From: Ammoniphilus sp. YIM 78166
GTDB lineage: Bacteria; Bacillota; Bacilli; Aneurinibacillales; RAOX-1
DNA: 64,000 nt
Direction of reading: 5' to 3'
NCBI RefSeq assembly: GCF_004522215.1
Contig: NZ_SDLR01000001.1
Location: forward strand, 930,001 to 994,000
The position numbers and the translations under genes were made by a program. Every line of letters starts with the position of its first letter. The first letter of the stretch is position 1. The notes below the pieces were generated by a model, which saw only the letters and a list, made by a program, of their open reading frames with translations, made no database searches and was not told the origin of the DNA. Positions 1-8,211 of this stretch are shown piece after piece.

Positions 1-9
1 CCGCAAGGT

Positions 10-177
10 TTAGCGGTTTCTTACGATATCACGTTCTCTAACTTTTACGAACTGTCCGGTGTGAGTTCGAACAACAAGGTGATCTTCGTACACGTCCTGT
101 ACTGTAGCTGGTGCATTTTTCATTCCATGCATTCGGTCTAAGATAATTTTTTGTCCCACTGTGTATGTTTTAGTCAA
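10..177 (-). CDS. small conserved hypothetical protein (55 aa)
   Basis: A 55-residue reading frame starts at TTG (177) behind a GAGGTGAGGG ribosome binding site and ends in TAA at 10-12. The product is basic and rich in Val and short beta-like stretches, with VVRTHTGQFVKVRERDIVR at its C-terminus, which suggests a small beta-barrel of SH3 or KOW type. This is inference from pattern only; I do not recognise the family. No partner gene lies beside it in the window. Confidence 0.6.
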   Translation of the reverse strand: MTKTYTVGQKIILDRMHGMKNAPATVQDVYEDHLVVRTHTGQFVKVRERDIVRNR

Positions 178-322
178 ATCCCTCACCTCAGCATAATATA
201 TGCTGTTCCGGTGAAATCAGTCATTAATATATAAACTTGCTGGAATGTTTGTCCATTGCTTTAGTTAATAAATTAAAGTATAGTAGGATATAGAAAACAA
301 AATAAGAAAGATTGCAATGAGA

Positions 323-402
323 AATTCACATGTTATAAAGGGTTATCATTCTTGGTCGCTCTTTATAGTATGTGAATTTTTTTAATTTACAATTCACATA
401 CT
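323..402 (+). ncRNA. hairpin element, copy 1 of the cold-shock leader motif
   Basis: An 18-bp stem (323-340 with 361-378) is closed by GGTTATCA at the 5' side of the loop and followed by a run of T. It is homologous to the hairpin at 1070-1130 and differs by a compensatory pair change in the stem. A third arm at 391-402 (AATTCACATACT) can pair with the 3' arm at 367-378, giving an alternative fold. No gene follows on this strand for 700 bp, so this may be an orphan leader or a small RNA. Confidence 0.5.
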
Positions 403-576
403 GATCCTCTTGTTAAGGACCCTCCCTGAATCCATGTAGATTTAATCCACCTTCCAATGGCAACTTTCCTTATACATTTTCACACAATTTCTTGAAATTT
501 CAATTCACACTGGCACGGTCATCGGAGCCGTAAGGATGGAAGAGAGGTAGGGCTTTCGTTGTTTTGATCTTTTGAT

Positions 577-608
577 TTAAAAAAGTATCCTACGAAGGGG
601 TAGGATAC
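577..608 (-). terminator. Rho-independent terminator of the 96-aa gene
   Basis: On the minus strand GTATCCTA pairs with TAGGATAC, followed by six T, 19 bp after the stop codon of the gene at 627-917. Confidence 0.8.
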
Positions 609-626
609 CAATTTATTGTGACTTTT

Positions 627-917
627 TTAATCTTTCTTGGTTTTAGTGGGAATTTTTGTTTCTTTAAAACTATGGTTCAAAAAATCCATTCGAACATTTG
701 GGTGATTCTGCAACTCGAGACCTTCGTGCTGAATTTGCTGAGTAGTCGCTTTTTCACTCGGCTTCCTGTTTAATACCTTCCACCCGCCCGTAATAAGCGA
801 TACATAATAGTATCGATAGACTTTTTTGTTTTTAGAAGCTCTAATAATCACTTGACTATCCCAGTCCGTCGTATCGATCAATTGCACGAGCTCTACCTCA
901 ACGTTGGCAAAATTCAT
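627..917 (-). CDS. hypothetical protein, 96 aa
   Basis: The frame starts at ATG 917 behind GGGGG and ends just before a terminator. The product has a beta-rich first half (VIIRASKNKKVYRYYYVSL) and a polar C-terminal half ending in a Lys/Thr-rich tail. No signal peptide or membrane segment is seen. I do not recognise the family. It is a single-gene unit convergent with nothing nearby. Confidence 0.6.
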   Translation of the reverse strand: MNFANVEVELVQLIDTTDWDSQVIIRASKNKKVYRYYYVSLITGGWKVLNRKPSEKATTQQIQHEGLELQNHPNVRMDFLNHSFKETKIPTKTKKD

Positions 918-1001
918 TAGCTACCCCCAATTTTTTAACATTCTTAACTATTATTTGTCTAATGTAAGAAATATAACCATTTGTTGTTCGAATTGATTTA
1001 C

Positions 1002-1030
1002 TTGCTTTTCTTGGCAAAGTGTTATAAAAT
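1002..1030 (+). promoter_or_regulatory. sigma-A type promoter of the cold-shock gene
   Basis: TTGCTT (1002-1007) and TAAAAT (1025-1030) are separated by 17 bp. This implies transcription starting near 1037 and a leader of about 147 nt before the csp start codon, a length typical of cold-shock mRNAs. The leader contains the hairpin at 1070-1130. Confidence 0.55.
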
Positions 1031-1069
1031 AGGTTTTACAGTTAATTTGCTAATTCTAATGCCATGTTA

Positions 1070-1130
1070 AATTCACATGTTAAAAAGGGTTATCACGTTG
1101 CGGATGGTTACTCTTTTTAATATGTGAATT
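1070..1130 (+). ncRNA. structured 5' leader hairpin of csp (copy 2)
   Basis: Arms 1070-1087 and 1113-1130 form an 18-bp stem with one G-U pair, closed by a 25-nt loop and followed by T6. Compared with copy 1 at 323-378, the stem shows an A-for-T change matched by T-for-A on the other arm. The loop start GGTTATCA is conserved. It lies between promoter and gene, so it could act as attenuator, stability element or cold-responsive switch. Confidence 0.6.
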
Positions 1131-1183
1131 TTTTATTTTCTAGGAATGCAGCATATTTATCATAATAGTTGGGGGTTTTTTAT

Positions 1184-1384
1184 ATGCAAAAAGGTACAGT
1201 GAAATGGTTTAATGCAGAAAAGGGATTTGGTTTTATTGAAACAGAAAACGGAAATGACGTATTTGTCCATTTCAGCGCGATTGCTACGGATGGTTTTAAG
1301 TCTTTAGATGAAGGCCAACGTGTACAGTTCGAGGTTGTTCAAGGACAACGTGGAGCACAAGCTTCTAACGTTACAAAGCTATAA
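1184..1384 (+). CDS. csp: cold-shock protein (CspA/CspB family)
   Basis: This 66-residue protein is a single cold-shock domain that binds single-stranded RNA and DNA as an RNA chaperone. RNP1 (KGFGFIE) and RNP2 (VFVHF) are both present, and the length matches B. subtilis CspB (67 aa). The start is ATG 1184, behind GGGGG at 1170-1174; an upstream in-frame TTG has no ribosome binding site of its own. A terminator follows immediately, so it is monocistronic. The long hairpin-bearing leader suggests post-transcriptional control by temperature. Confidence 0.95.
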   Translation: MQKGTVKWFNAEKGFGFIETENGNDVFVHFSAIATDGFKSLDEGQRVQFEVVQGQRGAQASNVTKL

Positions 1385-1392
1385 GATACTTT

Positions 1393-1427
1393 AATCCCCT
1401 ATAGTAATAGGGGATTTCTCTTTCTTT
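1393..1427 (+). terminator. terminator of csp
   Basis: AATCCCCTAT pairs with ATAGGGGATT, followed by a T-rich tract, 8 bp after the csp stop. Confidence 0.85.
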
Positions 1428-1528
1428 AGGACCTCTTTAACAATCTCTTCTTAATTCTCCTGTTTTGTCTCTTCACACCGCGCTGATTTTGTGATCATGA
1501 CCCAAATAGATTTTTGGAGGTGGACCTT

Positions 1529-1996
1529 TTGTTTCAAATTGGCGATAAGATCTTCTACCCTATGTATGGAGCAGGTACTGTAGAATCCATTGAAGAAAAA
1601 GAGATTTTAGGGGAAACGCAGTTCTATTATATTTTGAACATGACATTGAGAAATTTACAGGTCATGATACCGACCAAAAAGGCTTCAACCCTCGTGATCC
1701 GAGAAGTGGTAGGCAACGACATTCTTGAAAATTTGTTAGCTACTTTTCATCATGGTCAACCGAATGTGACAGAAGATACACATAAAGTTAGGCAACGAAT
1801 TAACATAGATAAAATAAAAAGCGGAGATATTTTTGAAGGAGCGGAGGTTATCCGTGACCTAACGTACCTCAGTAAAAGCAAGAAGCTTGGCATGGAAGAT
1901 AAGATGATGCTTGACAATGCCCGACAAATGTTAATCAGTGAGTTGGTGCTTGTAAAGGGATTAAATTTCGATCAAGCAGCTCGTTTAATAAACTGA
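1529..1996 (+). CDS. CarD/CdnL-type transcriptional regulator
   Basis: The 155-residue product carries an N-terminal CarD-like RNA polymerase interacting domain (FQIGDKIFYPMYGAGTVESI, residues 1-60) followed by a helical C-terminal domain. Family members bind the RNAP beta subunit and stabilise open promoter complexes. I chose TTG 1529 because GGAGGTGG lies 5 bp upstream at 1516-1523; a TTG at 1514 overlaps that site. The gene stands alone between csp and the helicase gene. Length is close to B. subtilis YdeB. Confidence 0.85.
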   Translation: MFQIGDKIFYPMYGAGTVESIEEKEILGETQFYYILNMTLRNLQVMIPTKKASTLVIREVVGNDILENLLATFHHGQPNVTEDTHKVRQRINIDKIKSGDIFEGAEVIRDLTYLSKSKKLGMEDKMMLDNARQMLISELVLVKGLNFDQAARLIN

Positions 1997-2079
1997 CGGT
2001 AAACAAAGCAATAAAACGTGCATCCGTGCGAAGATTTTGGTTCAAACTATATTCAATGTAAAAAAAAAGGGGTAATTAT

Positions 2080-3525
2080 ATGACAACATTTAATGAAATG
2101 GGTATTAGCGAACCTATTTTAAAGGCTATTACAGATATGGGGTTTGAAGAAGCGTCACCTATTCAAGAGAAAGCTATTCCTATTGCCTTAGAAGGCAAAG
2201 ACATCATTGGACAGGCCCAAACCGGCACGGGAAAGACTGCGGCTTTTGCCATTCCGATCTTAGAGAAGGTGGATCCAAGCAAAAACTATGTTCAAGCCAT
2301 AGCCATTGCGCCTACAAGAGAACTTGCCATCCAGGTAGCGGAGGAGATCAATCGGCTGGCGAAATATATGGGGGTTTCCGTTCTCCCCATCTATGGAGGA
2401 CAGTCCATTGAACGACAATTAAACGCCTTAAAAAAGAGACCTCATATCATTACCGGAACACCCGGAAGGCTGTTGGACCATATTCAAAGAAAAACGTTGC
2501 GTTTAGAGCGTGTATCCATTGCTGTGTTAGACGAGGCAGATGAAATGTTGGATATGGGTTTTCTGGAAGATATTGAGAGAATCCTTAAAGAAACACCCGA
2601 ACAAAAACAAACACTACTGTTCTCTGCAACGATGCCGAAGCCCATTCAAGATCTTGCCGAAAAGTTTATGACGGATCCGGAGCTTATTAAAATCAAAGCT
2701 AAAGAAGTGACTTCTCCTAGCGTTAGTCAAGTTTACTATGAGGTTAATGAAAGAGACAAGTTTGATGTGCTCAGCCGTCTACTCGATGTGGATAACCCTG
2801 AATTGGCGGTAATTTTTGGACGCACGAAAAGACGCGTGGATGAGTTAACCGATGCCTTGAACAAAAGAGGCTACCTTGCTGATGGACTTCATGGAGACTT
2901 AAATCAACGACAGCGCGATATGGTAATGAATAAGTTTCGCGATGGTAAAATTGATATCTTGGTTGCCACAGATGTTGCAGCAAGAGGTATTGATGTATCA
3001 GGTGTGACCCATGTCTACAATTTTGACATCCCTCAAGATCCCGAAAGCTACGTTCACCGTATCGGTAGGACGGGACGAGCGGGTAAAACGGGGGAAGCTA
3101 TTACACTTGTTACACGTAGGGAAATGGGACAATTGCGCACGATTGAAAACTCGTCCAAGGGAAAGATTCAACGAAAACCTATACCAACCGTTGCTGACGC
3201 TGCAGAATCTAAACAGCGAATCGCATCAGAAAAATTGATCCGATTGGTCGAAGAAGGAAATTATAATCAGTATAAAGAAACAGCCAGTGAGTTACTTGAA
3301 CAGTACGATTCCATCACACTGGTTTCCGTTGCCTTGAAACTTCTGACCAAAGAACCAAACGATATCCCTGTACAGCTTACTGCCGAAGCACCCCGAGTAG
3401 CGAAGAAGCCTAAGCTAAAAGTAGAGAGAAAAGCAGGTCACAACAACCAAAAGGGAAAGAAGTTCGGAGGTAAAGAGCAAAAAGGTAAGAGGGAACGACG
3501 TTTTAAAGAGGCCGTGCTTAAGTAA
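2080..3525 (+). CDS. cshA: DEAD-box ATP-dependent RNA helicase, CshA-like
   Basis: This cytoplasmic RNA helicase has all core motifs in order: Q motif in the first 30 residues, AQTGTGKT (Walker A), [27 protein letters not shown] and [10 protein letters not shown]. The last ~60 residues are a Lys/Arg/Gly-rich tail that typically binds RNA. Its length (481 aa) is near that of B. subtilis CshA, which works in cold adaptation and with the RNA degradosome. Its location beside csp and carD fits that role. It is preceded by a purine-rich AAGGGG site and followed by a terminator. Confidence 0.92.
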   Translation: MTTFNEMGISEPILKAITDMGFEEASPIQEKAIPIALEGKDIIGQAQTGTGKTAAFAIPILEKVDPSKNYVQAIAIAPTRELAIQVAEEINRLAKYMGVSVLPIYGGQSIERQLNALKKRPHIITGTPGRLLDHIQRKTLRLERVSIAVLDEADEMLDMGFLEDIERILKETPEQKQTLLFSATMPKPIQDLAEKFMTDPELIKIKAKEVTSPSVSQVYYEVNERDKFDVLSRLLDVDNPELAVIFGRTKRRVDELTDALNKRGYLADGLHGDLNQRQRDMVMNKFRDGKIDILVATDVAARGIDVSGVTHVYNFDIPQDPESYVHRIGRTGRAGKTGEAITLVTRREMGQLRTIENSSKGKIQRKPIPTVADAAESKQRIASEKLIRLVEEGNYNQYKETASELLEQYDSITLVSVALKLLTKEPNDIPVQLTAEAPRVAKKPKLKVERKAGHNNQKGKKFGGKEQKGKRERRFKEAVLK

Positions 3526-3532
3526 GGATTCA

Positions 3533-3561
3533 ACAGACTGCAAAATTGCAGTCTGTTATTT
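3533..3561 (+). terminator. terminator of the helicase gene
   Basis: ACAGACTGCAA pairs with TTGCAGTCTGT, followed by a T-rich tract, 8 bp after the stop. Confidence 0.85.
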
Positions 3562-3633
3562 ATGGACATTTAATAAATTAGAAAATTTATTCCTTTCACA
3601 ATTTGTTCACTTTTTTATTGTAAGGTTATGCCT

Positions 3634-3683
3634 TATAATAAAAACATAGGGACAAGAAATACAACCTGTGAAAATTTCTGTCC
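3634..3683 (+). promoter_or_regulatory. -10 element and leader hairpin of the zinc-ribbon peptide
   Basis: A perfect TATAAT lies at 3634-3639, with no good -35 at the usual distance. Just downstream GGGACA-GAAAT (3649-3660) pairs with ATTTCTGTCCC (3673-3683), forming an 11-bp stem with one bulge at the very start of the transcript. A stabilising or regulatory leader hairpin is inferred. Confidence 0.4.
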
Positions 3684-3710
3684 CACTATGAACATAAGGA
3701 GGATGTTGTT

Positions 3711-3827
3711 ATGGATACATGTGTGCACTGTAGAGAAGAATTAGCTGTGATGGAACGTAATCGAACAGAGTGCTGGGAATGCCAGGACAACATATCCGTT
3801 ACCTACTCTGACGACGAACTAGAATAA
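3711..3827 (+). CDS. 38-aa zinc-ribbon-like peptide (two CxxC)
   Basis: A short frame begins at ATG 3711 with AAGGAGGATG 6 bp upstream and ends in TAA, followed by TGA. It contains CVHC at residues 4-7 and CWEC at residues 21-24, spaced as in small zinc ribbons, and an acidic C-terminus (SDDELE). A promoter-like TATAAT and a strong terminator flank it, which supports a real monocistronic gene. I do not recognise a named family; metal binding is inferred from the cysteine pattern. Confidence 0.7.
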   Translation: MDTCVHCREELAVMERNRTECWECQDNISVTYSDDELE

Positions 3828-3846
3828 TGAGACATAAAACCATAAA

Positions 3847-3886
3847 GAAAACCCCTCTATTTTTTACAAGTAGAGGGGTTTTCTTT
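3847..3886 (+). terminator. terminator of the zinc-ribbon peptide gene
   Basis: AAAACCCCTCTA pairs with TAGAGGGGTTTT, followed by CTTT. Confidence 0.85.
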
Positions 3887-3915
3887 AGATGTTAGGGACT
3901 TGCCCTTTCTCTATC

Positions 3916-3943
3916 ACTCTCTCTATGAAAGCTGCATAAAATA
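3916..3943 (+). promoter_or_regulatory. sigma-K-like promoter of the glycosyltransferase pair
   Basis: CATAAAATA (3935-3943) is a perfect CATANNNTA -10 box, and AC at 3916-3917 lies 17 bp upstream, as in B. subtilis mother-cell sigma-K promoters. This predicts late sporulation expression of the two glycosyltransferases. Confidence 0.5.
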
Positions 3944-3988
3944 TAACAATCTATTATAAGAGAATTTATGAAAGGAGGCATTGATCCG

Positions 3989-5071
3989 GTGAGGAAAAGG
4001 ATCGCATTCGTTCGTACCAAGTATCTCCCTCCCTCTGAGACGTTTATCTATGAGGAATTAAAAAATATACGCAAATATAAACCGATTGTTTTTGCTCGAA
4101 AAATATATAATCTAAGGAAGTTTCCCTATCAACCTATCCGAAGGCTTCCTTCAAGTGATAGAAAGACGGCTCGAGTTTGGAAAAAGCTTCGAATCAAGTT
4201 AATCCATGCCCGTTTCGGTACGACCGGAACCAAATTAATCAAAGCTAAAAAGATAGCCAAAATCCCCATGCTAACTTCTTTCCATGGCTTTGACCTGCCT
4301 CAGCGCCGACATAAGGATAAATCCTACCTACGTAAACTTCCACGGCTCTTCCGTATCGGAGAGAGATTTACCGTGCCTTCCAAATATGCGAAAGCCAGAC
4401 TCGTAAAATGGAAATGCCCTCCCCAAAAAATTAAGGTGATGTACAGCGGCATCGATTTAAACAAATTCCATTATGTTCGGCGTAAGCCGAAGAAAGAGAA
4501 GATCCATATTATAGCTGTAGGACGTCTCCATGAAAAAAAGGGGTTTAAATATCTCATTAAAGCCTTTAAAGAAGTGCATAAAGCTTATCCTACGAGCAAA
4601 CTGACGATCGTCGGAGATGGAGAGCAGTACCGTACCCTAAAGAGACTGGTTAAAAAGCTGAAGCTCAAGCATTCCGTTGAATTTAAAGGGAACTTATCTC
4701 ATAAAAAGGTAGCTAAAGCGCTGAAACGCTCAGATATCTTCTGTTTGCCAAGTGTCACGACGAAGGATGGCAATCAGGAGGGGATTCCGAACGCATTAAA
4801 GGAGGCCATGGCTTCCGGACTTCCGGTTATCAGTACGAAACATAGTGGGATTCCCGAGCTAATCAAAAATGGCAGAGAAGGATTTCTTGTGCAGGAGAGG
4901 AATGCCAAGCAATTAGCCAAAAAAATGAAGGAACTCATTAAGGATCCAAAGCTGCGCATCCAAATGGGAAAAAACGGTCGTTCCAAAGTCGAGCGTTTCT
5001 TTAATTCTAAAAAGCAAGTGAAAGTCCTAGAATCGATTTATCGATCCGTTATGAAAATGAGGAGGGGCTAA
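3989..5071 (+). CDS. GT4-family glycosyltransferase, probably spore-coat type
   Basis: The C-terminal half is a classical GT-B group 1 domain (IIAVGRLHEKKGFKYLIKAF, then SDIFCLPSVT and the EGIPNALKEAMASGLPVIST segment that binds the nucleotide sugar). The start is best placed at GTG 3989, because the AGGAGG at 3972-3977 would otherwise lie inside the gene; that gives 360 residues. The protein is unusually rich in Lys and Arg, like CotSA-type coat glycosyltransferases. It is followed after 1 bp by a second glycosyltransferase, and a sigma-K-like promoter lies upstream. The sugar and acceptor are unknown. Confidence 0.85.
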   Translation: MRKRIAFVRTKYLPPSETFIYEELKNIRKYKPIVFARKIYNLRKFPYQPIRRLPSSDRKTARVWKKLRIKLIHARFGTTGTKLIKAKKIAKIPMLTSFHGFDLPQRRHKDKSYLRKLPRLFRIGERFTVPSKYAKARLVKWKCPPQKIKVMYSGIDLNKFHYVRRKPKKEKIHIIAVGRLHEKKGFKYLIKAFKEVHKAYPTSKLTIVGDGEQYRTLKRLVKKLKLKHSVEFKGNLSHKKVAKALKRSDIFCLPSVTTKDGNQEGIPNALKEAMASGLPVISTKHSGIPELIKNGREGFLVQERNAKQLAKKMKELIKDPKLRIQMGKNGRSKVERFFNSKKQVKVLESIYRSVMKMRRG

Positions 5072-5072
5072 G

Positions 5073-5864
5073 ATGAAGAAGGCCCGCGTGACCGTGGTTA
5101 TTCCTACGTATAATCGAGCGAAGTTTCTGCCTAGAGCCATTAGGAGTATCCTAAAGCAAAATACAAAGCACTGGAAGCTGTTGATCGTCGATGACGGCTC
5201 AACGGACGACACGAAAAAGGTCGTCAAACGTTTTTTAGAGGATGAGCGCATACGCTATGTACGGCTGAAGAAAAATCGTGGGGTCTCCTATGCTCTAAAA
5301 AAAGCCTTATCGATGGTGGACACTCCCTTTTTTGTCCAACTCGATGCCGACGACTGGTTTGAAAAAAAGACAATCAAAGCTTGTTTAAAAGCGATGAAAA
5401 AATCAAGCAACAAAGTGGCCATGGTGTATGGGAATGAAAAGGTCTGGAAGCAAAGCAAAAGCGGAAAGATCAAATATGTGAAAACGAAGAAAAAAAGACA
5501 ACTAAAAGGAAAATACGATTTTATTACCTACCATCCAATGGTGTATCCTCGCTTCTATCGACGGAAGGCCCTGCGATCGGTTGGAGGATGGACAACAAAG
5601 GTTCCTCATGGCGGTCGCTTCGCCGAAGATCGGCAAATCCTGCTCAAGCTTGCTGGGCGATATCCGTTTAAATGGATTAATAAGCCCCTCTACAACCACC
5701 TCACACATGCCAATAATAATTCTCGAAAATCCAACAGTAAAAAATATGCCGCGGTAACAAGCTACTTGTATAAAGATGCCTTAAAGCGCTGGGGCAATAA
5801 GTATAAGCCGGTCTTTACATGGAAAAAAGGACGATTGAAGGTGAAAAAGCTGGTGAAAAGATAA
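5073..5864 (+). CDS. GT2-family glycosyltransferase
   Basis: An N-terminal GT-A domain is clear: VTVVIPTYNRAKFLPRAI, VDDGSTDDT, and LDADDWF as the DXD motif that holds the metal and nucleotide sugar. A GGWTTKVPHGGRFAEDRQI segment provides the acceptor-side acidic residues. The 263-residue product is very basic, with Lys-rich loops. It is translationally coupled to the GT4 gene upstream and probably modifies the same spore-surface glycan or glycoprotein (inferred from the sigma-K-like promoter). Confidence 0.85.
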   Translation: MKKARVTVVIPTYNRAKFLPRAIRSILKQNTKHWKLLIVDDGSTDDTKKVVKRFLEDERIRYVRLKKNRGVSYALKKALSMVDTPFFVQLDADDWFEKKTIKACLKAMKKSSNKVAMVYGNEKVWKQSKSGKIKYVKTKKKRQLKGKYDFITYHPMVYPRFYRRKALRSVGGWTTKVPHGGRFAEDRQILLKLAGRYPFKWINKPLYNHLTHANNNSRKSNSKKYAAVTSYLYKDALKRWGNKYKPVFTWKKGRLKVKKLVKR

Positions 5865-5930
5865 GCTGAATCAAAGGAAGAATTAACTGGCATTTGGCTG
5901 GTTGATTTTTTCTTTGTAAGGAAATATAAT

Positions 5931-5965
5931 TAGGTTACCTAATTAAATAATTTGGTTTGCTAATT
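5931..5965 (+). promoter_or_regulatory. tandem MarR operators
   Basis: AATTAGGTTACCTAATT is a perfect 8-bp inverted repeat around a central T. It is followed directly by the weaker copy AATTTGGTTTGCTAATT. Both lie just upstream of the MarR start codon, a usual place for an autorepressor to bind. Confidence 0.6.
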
Positions 5966-5993
5966 AAGTTTAGTGTTCCGGAAGGAGACATCC

Positions 5994-6467
5994 ATGTGTG
6001 AGGAAAAAAACGATACGATTACCCGAGATTTATTTAAAGCATTCCGCAATATTAAGCATGTAAGCCAATATTGGCGGCAACCTGTAGCGGGATGTACACC
6101 GGGCGAGGTCATGATGCTGCTGGTCGTACGCGAAAGCATGGAGAAGGATAGCCATGGGCTAAAGGCATCTGAACTCAGCGGCAGGTTGCGCGTGACCTCA
6201 CCTACCGTGACGCAGATGCTGAATGTGATGGAGGCCAGAGGGCTGATCGAGCGGGGAACAGATCCGGTTGACCGTCGTGCTGTACGGATTCGTTTAACCG
6301 AAGCAGGAAGGGAAGTGACAATTCTTGCGAAAAAAGCAGTGGATCATGAAATGGAGCTGTTAATCCGTCATTTAGGAGCAGAACGCAGTCAGCAGCTGAT
6401 TGAGCTGTTGAACGAAGTTTTCAGCTATTACAAAACGAGAACGGATGAAGCAGGAGAATGCGAATAG
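5994..6467 (+). CDS. MarR-family transcriptional regulator
   Basis: The 157-residue protein has a MarR winged helix-turn-helix: recognition region LKASELSGRLRVTSPTVTQM and wing DPVDRRAVRIRLTEAGRE. The start is ATG 5994 with GGAAGGAGA 5 bp upstream; an upstream TTG has no such site. The gene overlaps the next frame's start region and heads an operon with two ABC exporter subunits. It most likely represses this operon through the tandem palindromes upstream until a toxic ligand binds. Confidence 0.9.
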   Translation: MCEEKNDTITRDLFKAFRNIKHVSQYWRQPVAGCTPGEVMMLLVVRESMEKDSHGLKASELSGRLRVTSPTVTQMLNVMEARGLIERGTDPVDRRAVRIRLTEAGREVTILAKKAVDHEMELLIRHLGAERSQQLIELLNEVFSYYKTRTDEAGECE

Positions 6468-6483
6468 GAGTGGTGAACCGGTT

Positions 6484-8211
6484 ATGTTAAAGCTACTGCG
6501 GTTAATGAAGCCTTATGGGCTGTGGGTGGCGCTTGCGGTGTTGCTGATTTTCTTACAAGCGATGTCAGAGCTGTACTTGCCGACCTTGATGGCCGACATG
6601 GTAGATCATGGCGTCATTGAGGGGGACACCCCCTATATCTGGCGCATTGGCGGTTTTATGCTGTTGGTTGCAGCGGTGGGCGCCTTGTGTGCCGTCGGGG
6701 GAAGCTACTTTTCTGCCAGAGCCTCGGGGGCGTTCGCACGAGATTTGCGAAGCCGTGTGTTTGCACACGTCGAGCAATTTTCCTTACATGAATTTGATAA
6801 AATGGGCACCTCCTCTCTGATTACGAGAACGACAAACGATATTACGCAGGTATACCAGGTGCTCAACGTTATGATGCGCGTGATGGTCATGGCCCCTTTG
6901 ATGTGTATCGGGGGGATTGTGATGGCCGTATCGAAGGATGCCAAACTAGCGTTGGTCCTGATTTCGGTTGTACCGGTCCTAGCGGGCTTCATCGCATTCA
7001 TTTTCTGGAAAGGCGGTCCGCTGTTCCGATCGATCCAGACGAAGGTGGACCGGTTGAGCTTGGTGTTGCGTGAGCATTTGACCGGCATAAGGGTCATACG
7101 TGCTTTTAACCGGACGGAGCGTGAGCTACAGCGTTTTACCGAAGCGAATGGGGATCTGACGGATACGGCCATTCGCATGAATCGGATGATGGCGGTGATC
7201 ATGCCGTTTAATTTACTAGCGCTTAATCTCGCTTGCGTTCTGATCATCTGGTTTGGCGGCATTCGGATTGAGGGGGGTCATATGCAGGTTGGGGATCTCA
7301 TTGCGTTTATCCAATATGGATGGCAGATAATGTTCGCCTTGGTATTCGCCTCCATGATGCTAGCGATGCTGCCACGAGCAATGGCCTCCGCCGCAAGAAT
7401 CACCGAGGTGCTGGAGATGAAGCCTGAGCTGACGGATACAAAAGAGGTTGCCGATCCACCGTTGGCCCTTGCTAGCGTTGAGTTTCGCCATGTATCCTTT
7501 TACTACCCGGGAGCAGAGATGCCTGCCTTATCCGATATTTCCTTTCGAGCGAACCCGGGTGAAGTAACAGCGATCATTGGCGGGACCGGTTCAGGCAAAT
7601 CCACGATGATGAACCTGATCCCTCGCTTCTATGATGTTTCAGATGGACAGGTGTTGGTCGGTGGAGTAGATGTGCGCGAGCTGCCGCAGGCCAAACTTCG
7701 ATCGATGATTGGATTAGTGCCGCAAAAAGCTCTCCTGTTTACGGGGACGATTGCGGACAATATCCGCTTCGGAAACGAGCGGGCATCCCATGAAGAGATT
7801 CGAAGAATAGCAGCGGTAGCCCAAGCGGAGAATTTTATAGATGAGTTAACCGACGGTTATGATGCACCAGTAACCCAAGGAGGCACCAACCTCTCCGGCG
7901 GGCAGAAGCAGCGGTTGTCGATCGCTCGCGCCCTCGCGCGTAAGCCCGAGATTTACCTTTTTGATGATAGCTTTTCGGCGCTCGACTTTAAAACCGACGC
8001 CAAGCTGCGAGCGGCCCTTAGGGAAGAGACGAAGGAGTCCGTCGTCTTGATCGTCGCCCAAAGAGTAAGCACGGTTATGGAAGCCGATCAAATTATCGTT
8101 CTGGAAGAAGGCCGTATGGCTGGGATCGGCACCCATCGCGAGCTGCTACAGTCGAACCGCGTGTATCGCGAGATCGTAGCATCCCAGCTCTCAGAGGAGG
8201 AGATTGCATGA
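6484..8211 (+). CDS. ABC exporter half-transporter with degenerate ATP site (BmrC/YheI type)
   Basis: Six N-terminal membrane segments (ABC type 1) precede a nucleotide-binding domain with GGTGSGKST (Walker A) and LSGGQKQR signature. The catalytic base after Walker B is Asp, not Glu (IYLFDDSFSALD), and the H-loop His is Gln (VAQRVST), so its own ATP site should be non-hydrolytic. This pattern is that of one half of heterodimeric exporters such as TM287/288 or BmrCD. The start ATG 6484 has AGGAGTGG upstream. Its end overlaps the partner gene by 4 bp. Confidence 0.88.
   Translation: MLKLLRLMKPYGLWVALAVLLIFLQAMSELYLPTLMADMVDHGVIEGDTPYIWRIGGFMLLVAAVGALCAVGGSYFSARASGAFARDLRSRVFAHVEQFSLHEFDKMGTSSLITRTTNDITQVYQVLNVMMRVMVMAPLMCIGGIVMAVSKDAKLALVLISVVPVLAGFIAFIFWKGGPLFRSIQTKVDRLSLVLREHLTGIRVIRAFNRTERELQRFTEANGDLTDTAIRMNRMMAVIMPFNLLALNLACVLIIWFGGIRIEGGHMQVGDLIAFIQYGWQIMFALVFASMMLAMLPRAMASAARITEVLEMKPELTDTKEVADPPLALASVEFRHVSFYYPGAEMPALSDISFRANPGEVTAIIGGTGSGKSTMMNLIPRFYDVSDGQVLVGGVDVRELPQAKLRSMIGLVPQKALLFTGTIADNIRFGNERASHEEIRRIAAVAQAENFIDELTDGYDAPVTQGGTNLSGGQKQRLSIARALARKPEIYLFDDSFSALDFKTDAKLRAALREETKESVVLIVAQRVSTVMEADQIIVLEEGRMAGIGTHRELLQSNRVYREIVASQLSEEEIA

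Noticed and set aside
6705-7262. Minus-strand open frame of 185 codons inside the first ABC subunit gene
   Set aside because: Antisense shadow; composition (Arg/Thr/Ile-rich) and lack of a start site argue against coding.
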